The notes beneath the pieces are model-generated. The model had not been told where the DNA came from and did not search any database. It saw nothing but the letters and a program-made list of their open reading frames with translations. This document shows, piece by piece, positions 1 through 12,700 of a stretch of DNA of 64,000 nucleotides; the stretch's first letter is position 1; each line of letters starts with the position of its first letter. The position numbers and the translations under genes were made by a program. Origin of the DNA: Xiphophorus maculatus. Taxonomy: Eukaryota; Chordata; Actinopteri; Cyprinodontiformes; Poeciliidae. The stretch spans positions 12,004,996 through 12,068,995 of the forward strand of contig NC_036457.1 in NCBI RefSeq assembly GCF_002775205.1, written 5' to 3'.

Positions 1-798
1 GCAGGCTTTGGGCCGACTATCGCTGCACACTCCGCGCAGACTGGCCAAGTCTCCGCGGTCCGCTTTAATAACGGACGCTCAATTAGTTTCTGACGGTCAC
101 AGTTCGTTTGTGCCTAATGGAGCGAAGTTAAACTGGGAGTCGCAAGGCCTTTTATGTTCAAGCCAAGTTCAGGAGAAAGAAACTGTCTCCTCATGAAAAA
201 TTATGTTTTTATGTACTTGTGAAACAAACATGGCTATGTGGAGATTAATCTCACTATAAGTCAGGCTGTGTCCCTAATCCATGGTTTTAACAATCATTTG
301 TTAATCTCCAGATTTTCTCAAGCAGCTGTGCTGTCTTTTTTGGCACCTACTGAAGCGCTGGAAGATAAAATAGGTTGAATATCTGTGTTGTCCTACTTAG
401 GAGTTCTTCATTTTTAGCTATTTCTGTCTGCTCCCTGAGCGCTGCATGGCGCTTTAGTTGGTATCTTTTACAGCTTATTGATCTGACAAATGATGGAGAG
501 TAGGAGTAGAGAGCAAGAAGCTCCAGTTCTACTTTGAAGTCGGTCTTTGATGTTCGTAAAGATCAAATGTGTGACAAGAACCAGATGAAAGCTCGTCCTT
601 TCCTGTGACTTTCTGCTGCATTTCGAAGTCACGTCTCAAAGATCTGCTCTCACCCAATTCCCATTCTCACTCCAAATTGGTCCTCTTTAATCTTCACATT
701 ATATTATTGTGCGATTGCTTTTAAAATTCTTCAGTAAATCACAGAATAATTGTATGTTTCCAAAATAATTTGCTTCTCTGTTTTTTGTTTCTTTTTAG
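1..798 (+). other. daam1 intron (5' part of gene lies off the left edge)
   Basis: This stretch ends in a polypyrimidine tract and the AG acceptor that opens the first daam1 coding exon in the window. I see no coding exon matching the missing N-terminal part of the formin, and the short open frame at 8-196 has no recognisable domain. It is read as intron. Confidence 0.7.
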
Positions 799-3700
799 GA
801 ACAAGAAGAAAACAAAAGCGCAACTAGTTGGCCAGAGTATTATATTGATCAACTCAACTCAATGGCAGCTGTAAGTAATAATGCTAGAAGACTAAAATTC
901 TTCTTTTTGGTTATAAACTGTTTGTAAAAAAAAATTGTATTTCATCTTTTTAAAAATTTTTTTTAATGCAATTGGAAAATGTAACTTCAGTGCGCTCCAT
1001 GCTTTTTGACACCCCTGGTGGAGATGTGTGAAAAACAAATAGATAAAATAAATTTTAAAAAATTATTGCAGAATCACACCAGATAATTTGGAGAAATTTA
1101 GGCTTTTACTTTAACTAATTTTTTTCAAGAAATGCAAACACTGGTGCAGCAATTATTGGCCATTAATTATTTTATTAATCCCAGTTTGATTAGAGTATCT
1201 TGGAAACTTCCATTATTTTTCATTACATCACTTCTCATTTCTCTCACGAGCTTTTCAAAATGAGAAAGACATGAGGACATGCCATTCAAGAAAGGAAATG
1301 ACAGCAGAAAAATAACGGCCAAAATAAAATGAAATATAGCCTAAACCTACACAGAGCAATAAATAAAATGTATGCAACTGCTGACAGTGTGAGTGAGAAG
1401 AGTGAGATCCTAGTGTCACCATGACAACAGTTTATTTGAAGGCCTTCGTACAAATCTTTACCAGGGGTGCCGCTAAATGTGGAAGCTGCTATATTTTCAC
1501 ATGCAACAGGTAGGTGGCTCTTTGAAACATAGGCATGAACTTGAATATTGATAAGGTTTCATGTCTTGTTGGACAGAGAAAGACCCTTCTTGCTCTGGAG
1601 AAGGAAGATGAGGAAGAAAGAAATAAAACCATAGAGAGCTTGAAGACGGCTCTGAGGACACAACCTATGAGGTGAGAATATTTGCACTTTCCTGGTCTTT
1701 ATGTTTAATGTCATCTATGATTATATCTTCTTTCACTTGCCCTTTTCTAACCCTCTCTGTCATTCTGTTCGGTTCCTCATCACAATATGGAAATGAGTCC
1801 TTTAAAAAGTGAAAGGTCAATGTACAAAAGAAAGTTTATTTCTTTAATCGGCTGCATCAAAGCTCAACCTCAAGGCATCTGCTCATGTGTATGTTCTTGG
1901 AGTTACCTTGCCTTTTATATTCCAGGTTTGTGACCCGTTTTATCGACCTGGATGGCCTGACGTGCATCCTGAACTTCCTGAAGAGCATGGACTACGACAC
2001 CACCGAATCGCAGATCCACACGTCGCTGATCGGCTGCATCAAGGCTCTGATGAACAACTCGCAGGGCCGTGCCCACGTCCTTGCGCACTCCGAGAGCATC
2101 AATATCATCGCCCAGAGCCTGGCCACGGAAAACATTAAGACTAAGGTGGCAGTGCTGGAAATAATGGGTGCTGTTTGCCTTGTGCCTGGTGGACACAAAA
2201 AGATTCTGGAGGCCATGCTTCACTATCAACGCTTCGCCTGTGAGAGAACGCGCTTCCAGGTGGGTCATTGCTGATTTTCTTTCTTTTTTCTTCTTTTTTT
2301 TTTTTACGGTTCAATGCAGCAATATTTTCGGAAGATATTAAATGCTGGTTATGGTCCATCATTCCTCAGACACTTATAAATGAGCTGGACCGGAGCACGG
2401 GGAGATACAGGGACGAGGTCAACCTGAAAACAGCCATCATGTCCTTTATTAATGCTGTGCTGAGTCAAGGAGCTGGAGAGGTACATTGTTGAATCATTGG
2501 ACTCATTTTATACTGGAGCATTTTTATCTAAAAACTCACAAGATTTAACTCACTTTATTTGTTTTTCTCCTGAACAGACTAGTTTGGAATTTCGTATCCA
2601 TCTCCGATATGAATTTCTTATGCTGGGAATTCAGCCTGTGATCGATAAGCTGCGATCACATGAAAACTCCACTTTAGACAGGTAAGATTCTGCCTCTCTC
2701 TTTAAAATGTGCAGTTTCATTAAAAATAAATATTAGTAATAAACAGTTTGAAATTTAAATAGAAATTTTAATGAAAATCTGAGACTCAAAGTTTTTTACA
2801 TCAGGTTCCTTGGAAATGTGGAAATCCAAATCCTTATTCAGAATCCATTACCCTTAGCTTAAGCTGTAATGGGATTTCCCAGTAACCCTATTAGATAATG
2901 CATTAATATAAACAGTCCATGCAGGATAAGTACTTGAATGCATCATATTTGCAGCCTTTCAATATAATGAAATTGTTTTCTGTGACCCTCTCAGGCATTT
3001 AGACTACTTTGAGATGCTGCGGAACGAGGATGAGCTGGCTTTGTCGAAACGGTTCGAGTCGGTGAGGAAAAGAGCCGCCTACTCCTGCAAGTCTGAGTAA
3101 AGTGTTTTCTACACATTCAATATCCTGTTATGGTTTTTCTCTTTTAGGTACATATAGACACCAAAAGTGCCACACAAGTTTTTGATCTCATCCGCAAGAA
3201 GATGAACCTCACTGATGCATACCCGCACTTTATGTCTGTGCTTCATCACTGTCTGCTAATGCCACGTAAGTGTTTCTGTAAAAGGTAGGATTACACAGAG
3301 AGAGTACCTATTTCTGTAGTATTTTTTTTTCATGAGGCTGCAAATAGCAGTCCATAGGCAGCGGTATTACTCCCATACAGTGCACAGTGCTTATACTCTC
3401 CAGTTGGGTGCCAAAAAAGATAAGAGTGTTGACTTTGTCCAGATTAGATGGTCCAGAAAATTGGATAAGCACATTCCCAGCCTAACCGAACACTGTGCTC
3501 CTTTGGACTGTGATATTTACTTTGTCCAAGGGTTTTTGTAAAAAGGTTCCCACATCGTGCGTGAAAGAGCCTCTAAACAAATAAGTGTTTTATCTGATGT
3601 GTATTTTCTTTACTAATCAACTAACTTCAGTCAGCTTACTAAAAGAAATAGAAAAAAAACCTCTACTAGGCCTGCTATGCAGACTGGAAAAGTTGGATAC

Positions 3701-6700
3701 TAGTATTTTCCACAATCTGAGTATGTATGGTACTTACATCTGAGAGATCCACCAGTCTATAAATCCAGCACCAATCCACCATTCTATTGTTTTATGTGTC
3801 CATCTATCTATACACCTATTCACTAATCTTTTTTACTGTCTGTATTTGTTTCAGGTTCTCTATTAAAAACAATATTCCACTGTGAATTCATTGGAAAGTT
3901 TTGTACTTTGATTTTAAATATGGGAAATGTGTCTTAAAAAGTTCTGAAAGTAGATGTCTACAACCTTGGCTATTATTATTATTAAAAAGAAGAATGAATC
4001 AATCACTAATTTGTAATATAATCCTCTGAAATAACACTGGACACAACTATAAATGTAACACTTGTTTTTCCTACCATTTTGTCATGAGCTGAACTCAATC
4101 TAATCAAAACTTTTTTTATATACACAATAAACATATTTCTCTAAATTAATTTGTCTAAATTTGTTTGTAAGCACTTCTCATTTTGCAGAGATTATCCATC
4201 CCACTTCACAGGTGTGGCATAGTGAGATGATGATTAGACAGCATAATTATTGCACAGGTGTGCCTCAGACTGGCCACAATAAATGGCCACTCTGAAATTT
4301 GTGGTTTTGCTTTACTGGGAGGGTCAGAAAACCAGTCGGTATCTGACCACCATTTGCTTCATACAGTCCAACACATTTGCTTCACATAGAGTTGATCAGG
4401 TTATTGATTCCACTCCTCTTCAATGACTGTGCAAAGTTGCTGGATATCAGTAGAAACTGCAACACGCTGATTCAGAGGATCCCGAAACTGCTCAATAGCT
4501 AACATGTCTGGTACGAATGCTGGCCACGCAAGAACTGGGATGTTTTCAGCTTTGATTAATTGTGTAAAGATCCTTACACAATTGACCCTCCCTGCGATGG
4601 TTTCTGCAGAAATTCTTTGGTTATACAAAATGTTTGAAGCATTTGTCCTGGTTGCTCATCTCAGACAATTTTGGAGGTGATTTTTTTGGATGTGGAAGTC
4701 CTGTGCTGCTGTCGTTACAAGTGTTGATTATGGTAGTGAAGTGAACATTCAGTTCACAGTCAACGGCTCTGGTGGGCATTCCTGTGCTCCCTCAAAACCT
4801 GTGACATCTGTGGCATTGCGCTGTGAGATAAAGCTTCCCATTTCAGAATGGCCATTTATTGTGGCCAGTCTGAGACACGCCTCTGCAATAATCATGCTGT
4901 CTAATCAGCATCTTGATACGCCACACATGCAAGGTGAGATGGATTATCTGGGGAACAGAAAATTGCTCAATAACATAGATGTTGGGAGATTAGTGAACAA
5001 TATTTTAGAAAAATGGGTTTATTGCATACATAAAAAAAGTTGTGGATGTTTGAGTTCAATTCATGACAAACTTACACGTGTTGCATTTTATATTTTTGTT
5101 CATTGGAATACAAGGCATTTTTTCTGTGATGCCGTTAAAGAGTAAGAAATGGTTCAGGACTCTGACTGAAAGCTCCTTGTCTTCATTTCCAGACAAGAGA
5201 AGCGGAAACACGGTACAGTACTGGCTGCTGTTGGACCGGATCGTCCAGCAGATGGTCCTACAGAACGATAAAGGTCACGATCCAGACATCGCACCGCTGG
5301 AGAACTTTAACGTAAAGAATGTGGTCAGGATGTAAGTGCTCCGCTCATCATTTAACACAGAAATAAATGGGGACATGGAAGGAATTACATGACTGTGGGA
5401 GTGAGGAATGCACAAGAGTGCTGTGCTTGCTGACAAGCTGAAAGTCACAAAGTTTACAATGTTGGCTCCGGAGGGTTTCTTTTTAAAGTTCATCTGCGGG
5501 CTGCAATTAATTATCCGTTGTCATTTTGCTGCACAGGCTGGTCAATGAAAACGAGGTCAAACAGTGGAAAGAGCAGGCAGAGAAAATGAGGAAAGGTGCG
5601 TGCATTCCATGACTTCAAATCCAGATTGAACGAACTTGATATTAAGATTATTTCTCCACAACAGAACACCATGAGCTGCAGCAAAAGTTTGAGAAGAAAG
5701 AACGTGAATGTGACGCAAAGACACAGGAGAAAGAGGAGATGATGCAGACGCTCAACAAGATGAAAGAGAAGCTGGAAAAGGAGAGCAACGAACACAAGAA
5801 TGTCAAACAGCAAGTGGCCGAACTTACGGCGCAACTGCATGAACTCAGCACCGTATGTTTATATCACTGTAAAATAAAGTGAAAAATCAGGTTTTTGTTT
5901 TTTAAAAAAACTCCTTTTACATCAATAACATAAGGTTGTTAATTAATTTTCTGTCGTTTTCATAGATGTGCAACACGAGAGACTTGCATTTTAACCCACC
6001 TTTGTGTTTTCAATCTGTCCCTGCAGAGACAGGCAGCAGCTGTCGTTCCTGGAGGTCCTCCTCTTCCCCCAGGACCCCCTGGCAGCCCTCTGCCTCCTCC
6101 ACCGATGCCACCATCATTTGCAGGCATGTGCCCCCCACCTCCTCCTCCTGGTGGTGCCATGCCTCCTCCACCTCCTCCGCCCCCTCCGCCAGGTGGCCCT
6201 CCGCCTCCCCCTGGACGCGCACCCATGGGGGGCATCCCTCCACCACCAGGAGCCCCCCTGGGACCATCTTTGAAGAAGAAGAACATTCCTCAGCCATCCA
6301 ATCCTCTCAAGTCTTTCAACTGGTCCAAGTTGGCTGAGGTGGGAGCAGTAAAGAGATTCAATGCCAAGTTTTTTGTAAATAAAATGACACGGGGTAAAAT
6401 GTATAATTTCCTCTGCACAGAATAAGCTGGAGGGTACTGTGTGGATGGATGTGGACGATGCCAGAGTTTTTAAAGTCCTGGATCTGATGGACATAGAGAA
6501 GACATTCTCAGCATATCAGAGACAGCAGGTATGATTCAGATTCAATTTTAATTAGACACGAACAGCAGATTTTTCTTTTTAATGTTCAGATTTTTGTTCT
6601 GCCATTTTTCACTTTTTCATCATCTAAGTTCCACAACTTTGATGCTTGAATCTTGCTGATCTTTTACATCTAAATTGATCATATGGTCTGTGTGACTGTA

Positions 6701-9700
6701 TGTGCATGAGTTTAATCAGCACAATCAGCTTCCTGTTGATTTTTGTTTGTTTGTTTTGCTGCGTTGGTTGAACTTGTTCACTTTTTATTACACGAGGACA
6801 ACACTGTTAAATGTATTTTTTGGAGGATATGAGGTGACAGACCAACACAAATGGTACATTATTGCGAAGTGGAAGGAAAAGCATAATGTTTACTCAACAC
6901 TTAAAAAATACAGAACAAATGTGCCATACATTTGCATTCAGCCAGCCTGAGTAAATGCTTTGTAGATGCACTTTTCAAGACAGTAATAACTGTAGGTTTT
7001 TGGGAAATGTCTCTGCCAGGTTTTATGTACAGCTAGACTGTTTTTCCTTCTTTATGTTCAAAATGGCTCAATCTCTGTTGGACCAGATGGAAAGTGTCTG
7101 CAAATATCTTTTTTTTTTTTTTTTTTTTGCACAAAAAAAAATCTAAATTTTTGTTGAAAAATGTTCTTTAAATTAGATATCTTTATTTGGGCTGGGCAAT
7201 CCTAGAAAGGTGTTGTAGTGCTGCCCTGTATTTATGAAGGTTATTTATTGATTACACAAACTTAACAGTGTTCTGTGTTTTTACATTTGAACTGATTGTT
7301 TTCGGTTTTGCCTTTTTTGCCGTGTGAAAATGCATGAATTAGCTGTTTAGAATTGGCTTCCTTTTGGTTTTAGTTCTCTTTTGCTTTAATTTCTGCACAT
7401 TACACATTGGTTTGTGGTGTGTTTTTTTGTAAAAAATGCTGTCATTCATTTAAGCATGTTTAATACATTCAACATTACATTGAGATTGCATGTAGAACGT
7501 AAGAACATAGGCTGAGTTTCGTTTTAGAAGTCAGTTATCAGCCTGATTAGATTTCACAGTGACCCAACATGGAGACAGCAGACAGACATTAATGTGACAA
7601 TGAGCACACATTGACCAATTGAACCACTCATCCCGTCTCACTGCTGCTCACCTCACTACTGATTCATTGTCACTGAAGTGCTGAATGAGCTCTGATTCAT
7701 TTGCTGTCTGCTCTTATGGGCTGCAATCACGTAACTGCTTTACTCATTCTAATGAATGCTTCCATCTTCCCTGCTTCCTGCTGCATTTTAGGACTTCTTA
7801 ATGATCAATAACAGCAAACAGGTGAGTTGATTTTTATCTACAGTAAGTTTATAGTCTCATCCAGGTGTTCAACTGTCTGCTTTGTGTCTCTAGTGTTGAG
7901 TATTTGGGATATTTGTTGTCTGTCTGTCATGTTTGTGATGTTATGAGCTCATTGTGTGTCTCCTACAAAGCCTTAGAGTTTTAGTCCCTCTTTTATGTTT
8001 TGTAGTGTTTCTTCTCACTGGCTTAATACTGCCCAGTTGTTTATGGGATTTATAATTAAAAAGTCACTGGCTTATCATTTCCACGGGAAGGCAAGCACGA
8101 TCCTCCTCTCTTTCGTTCAGAACCACACCTACCACCTCTGCAACAAAACGTTTTCTCACAATCTGGAAGTTTCCAAAAAATATTGGCGGTTTCTGCATCT
8201 CTACGTCCAGTTTCAGCTTTGCTTTGGAGGAGGAAACACCATTAGTGTTGTCACCAGCCTGTCATTGTTAATATTTTTCATTTTGTATTTGCACTGCATT
8301 GTGAAGAGCTTGCATCTGTTCTGTGTCTTTGCAAAAATCGCAGTTTGGAGGTTTTCGTGCTTAATCTTAGCTTGGAGCATTGTATAAGCCACAGACTTGA
8401 ACATAGTGCTGAGTTTTCCTATTCTTTCCTCTTTTTTTTGTTTTCCTGGAAAAGTGAGGATTAATCACTTCAGCATCCTTGCTGGCAAAGCAGTGGCAGG
8501 ACCCCCCATGAATAGTAGTTGCAGACAGTCTGTTGAACTTTCTGCTTCACATTTTCTGTTTTCTAAGCCACACCAGATCCCAAGAACCACTCATTATGAC
8601 TAAGCAGCCACTGCTGCTACCAGGCCATTCACGCCAGATATGCTACCAGCAGGATAATGAACCACCTCAAAAGTTTAGTGCATGCTAAACAAAGTCTGGG
8701 ACCTATCACCTTAACTCTTATAATCCAGCATAATGGGGAGCGCACTGTGTTCTTGGCGCACCACAGAAGACCCCTGTAAGGCTATCAACTTTCTGCCAGA
8801 TTTTTAGTATTTTCTGATCTTGTGGCGTAGTCGTAGTTTGGTGGAAAAGGGGCTTAATCAGTGTTTTGCTTCAGTGTGTCACCTGCCGAAATAGTTTACT
8901 ATAGCTCTAATCTTAACTCTAAACAGAAAGAAGCAGAAGACGACACCTTGAGCTCTAAGAAAGTCAAGGAGCTGTCAGTCATTGATGGTCGTCGGGCTCA
9001 AAACTGCAACATCCTGCTCTCACGGTGAGTTCAGACGAAACCGTCACACTGAGTGGAAACAAAGCGTGTTTCCAGCTGACTCACTTGTTGTGTACTGCAG
9101 ACTGAAGCTCTCGAATGAGGAGATTAAGAGAGCCATTCTTACCATGGATGAGCATGAGGACCTTCCTAAAGACATGCTGGAGCAGGTATGGACATGGAAG
9201 CACAGACGTATCGAGCAAGAAACGCCCGTATTGTATTGTACACATTTGCTGCCTTACTGTCAGATTGTAAATATCCTCCTTTTGCTCGATCAGTTGCTGA
9301 AGTTTGTTCCTGAGAAGAGCGATGTGGATCTCCTGGAGGAGCACAAGCATGAGCTGGATCGCATGGCCAAACCTGACCGCTTCCTCTATGAGATGAGCAG
9401 GTAATTACATTTGCTGCCTGCAGGATCCTCTTAACTTTGAGAGCCGGGAGCTTCAGGTTGGTGTGGCTCAAACAATAGTCTTTGTTGCAGAGACCACAAA
9501 TAAATAAAACAACACATGGGTGTTCTACTTAGGAGGAAACAATAGCTGAGTGTGAATCTCAACTTCTAAATTTGGGGGATGATTACGGTAAATAGAAACA
9601 ACAGTGTAGTAAGAGTATTTGTATCCCCAGTTTGCAATCAAAGTAATGCAAGCTGTAAAAAAACAAAGAACATATAACATGTAATAGCTGCAGAATATAT

Positions 9701-12700
9701 ACATTTTTTCAAACAGATGTTAAGAAAGGCTAAAATATAAAGTTTTGTATTTTTATTTTAAGAATCTGTCAACTTTTCATAGACTTGAAAGAACTATGCA
9801 TGTCACTGTGGTTGTCATAAGCTTCGGATTCTGTAGTTTATTGCTCTTATGAACCCTGCCAAAAATACTTCCACTACCACAAATCTTATGTCATTAAGTG
9901 AGATGAATAGTTTTGGTTTTATAAAGGGTCTGTTTTGTGGCTTTTCAGTAAATCTATTTATTTCCCTATTCATATTTAATTTCGCCTGCTCTTCATCTTC
10001 CTTTCAGAATAAACCACTACCAGCAGAGGCTTCAGTCGTTGTACTTCAAGAAGAAGTTTGCAGAGAGGATTGCTGAGATCAAACCCAAAATTGAAGGTGA
10101 GCAAAGCCTTAGAATGAGATTTAACTTGACTCGGTCATATTAATTGGCATCCCTGGTAAAGAAGTGCCTTTAGAATTAATTAATCCGTTATTGCAGTAGC
10201 ATAAACCTAAAATAAAAAGTTGGTTGGGAGTGATGCAAGAAAAACACCTTGGGTTATCTTGCACTGGGACTATAATTGGAACTGTGTATATCAGTAAGAT
10301 GAGACTAAGCCCCTTTTCAGATATTTTCTTTTTCATGGTGTTCTGTATATGTGTTCTTTATAGCTAGTGATTAACTGAAAGAAATAAAGTTGACCCACCA
10401 ATATTCTGCCATGAGGCCCCTTTAGTGGTAGCTGTAAAACTGTAACTACTATGAAGTATACGTGTAATTGCTAAGGGGTAAAATGGTAGAGTGAACGATG
10501 AGTGATGCTGTGGGCCTCTTTCTCTTTCAAAGGCTCTTGGAATGTTGTTAGCATACATCTCATCATCGACTCTATAAAATACCAGGGCATTTGGAGTGAG
10601 AAAATCTGATGGCCTCTGCCAAACAAAACATAAAAAGGCAGTGGTAGGGGTTTTCTGGATTAAAATGTGGCCAAATTAACACAAAAATTGTTCACCGGAA
10701 ACAAAATCAACATAATTCTGTGTGTCCATCTCAGTCCCCCAAACTGAAGCAGGACAAAAAACGGCATCAGAAAGTCCATGAGCCTGGACTTTCTCTCCTA
10801 AACAGAAATCCCCTCTCTCTGTAAGATGCAACCTTGTGAAATGTTATAGGAGACCAAGTGCTGTCCTATTTGCAAACGAGACTGTATAAAGTGTCAACAG
10901 CTGGAGAAAATAAATGTGCTCAATATAAAGGTGGGATCTTTTTCAGTGTGGGATCATAATACTTCAATAAAAACTATGATTTGTTTTAGGCTTTTTCCAT
11001 ATTTTTACCAGGGTTGCCAGTAAAAATGTCTGGACTTTTTTTATTATTAATCTACACTCCTGTCATTTTGAAGAAAGCTTCCCATTTCTTTGTTTTAGGT
11101 CTTACTAAGGCTTCCAAGGAGATATTACACAGTAGAAACCTGAAGCAGCTGTTGGAGGTGGTCCTTGCTTTTGGAAACTACATGAACAAGGGTCAGAGAG
11201 GCAACGCTTACGGCTTTAAAGTGTCTTCACTCAACAAGATTGCCGATACCAAATCCAGTATTGACAAGTGAGTTTGTCAGCCATACCACTGACGACATCT
11301 AAGTATGATAAGGAACTGAGAATGTTTTATTCTTCTGGTAAAGCTTCATTAATCAAATACAGCACACTTACTCATTCCTTTGTGCCTCTTTAACTCAGGA
11401 ATATAACTCTGCTGCACTACCTGATCACCATCCTAGAGAAGAAATACCCCAAAGTCCTCAAGTTCCAGGATGATCTGCAGAGTGTCTCAGAGGCAGCTAA
11501 AGTCAAGTATGTAAAAACTACATACATTTTATTTTATTTTGGCTAAATTGTTCATAAAAATGTTTTTTGGACTACTGATGAACCCTGGATAGTTTCATCA
11601 AGGATTAACATCGTCCATCCTACTGCCACACCACTCTGATTTTTTGTATTTAGACAGAGTTTGAGTTGCATTACTGTAGTGCTCCATGTCCACACCATTA
11701 CAAGTAAAACACACAATGATTGTGTAGAAAACTAAGACTTTCAACTTCCTCCATTCACCGTGATTATGTTTTACTGCACGGATTACTAATTTAAAGTGCT
11801 TTTGTGACAGAGTAACAGTTGTAAAAAAAAACAAACAAAGCATAAATTATACCATTTATGTATAAAGAGAAATTTGAGATTTTTTTTCACTTTTGTCACT
11901 GAGATCATTTAAATCTCTGGGTATAGTCCTCATCCATTAGGTTTCAAAGCTAATACCTTTTGATTTCTTTTTTCTATTAAGGATATAGTTAAGGAAGCAT
12001 CCAATCTTCACAGTCTGCTATTAGACTGGTTTTAAAGATGATCACTCCACTCTGGGCAATTATCCACTTTCTCTCTTTTAATACAGCATGACAGAGCTGG
12101 AAAAAGACATTGGCAACCTGCGCAGTGGCTTAAAAAGTGTTGAGAGCGTGAGTCAAACATTAATCTCACTATTACAGCAGTTACATGATTTTAAATACAC
12201 GTTTAAAATTTACACGTTGCTCAATTTACGTTTTATTTTACTCTTACAGGAGCTGGACTTCCAGAAGAATCGCCCACAGGAAGTAGGTGACAAGTTTGTG
12301 TCAGTGGTGAGCCAGTTCATCACCGTGGCCAGCTTCAGCTTCTCCGACGTGGAAGACTCTCTCGCCGAAGCCAAAGAACTGGTGAGTCGATCAGAAAGGG
12401 TTGATTTCTGGAGAGAACCACATGTGAGCCGACAGGAGTGCATCACTGTCACTCAAAGACCTAGGGGCTGAAAGCTCTCTTCTGGTTTCCTCTCGGCACA
12501 GCTGTTCCTACACGTCTCGTTGACCCCCATCAGTCACCTCTGTAGGAAAGCGAACAGCAGGGGGGAAGCGTCTCAGCTTCCTGCTGCAGGACCCCTCGCA
12601 CTTTTTATTGGGTCCAAGAAACAGGAGCACAAGTCTAGGATCATTTCACGCTGTGGAATTATACCTGCCAGCTGCATAAACATAATATTTCATGGATGCT

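Noticed and set aside
8..196. Open frame of 62 codons at the left edge
   Set aside because: No resemblance to the DAAM1 N-terminus, no splice context, and it lies in what must be intron given the exon starting at 799.
4690..5145. Open frame of 151 codons on the plus strand
   Set aside because: Lies antisense to and within the terminal region of the Tc1-like element; composition and position show it is repeat sequence, not a gene.
5960..6497. Several long overlapping frames on both strands around the FH1 exon
   Set aside because: Shadows of the proline-coding CCN repeat; only the plus frame consistent with flanking daam1 exons is real.
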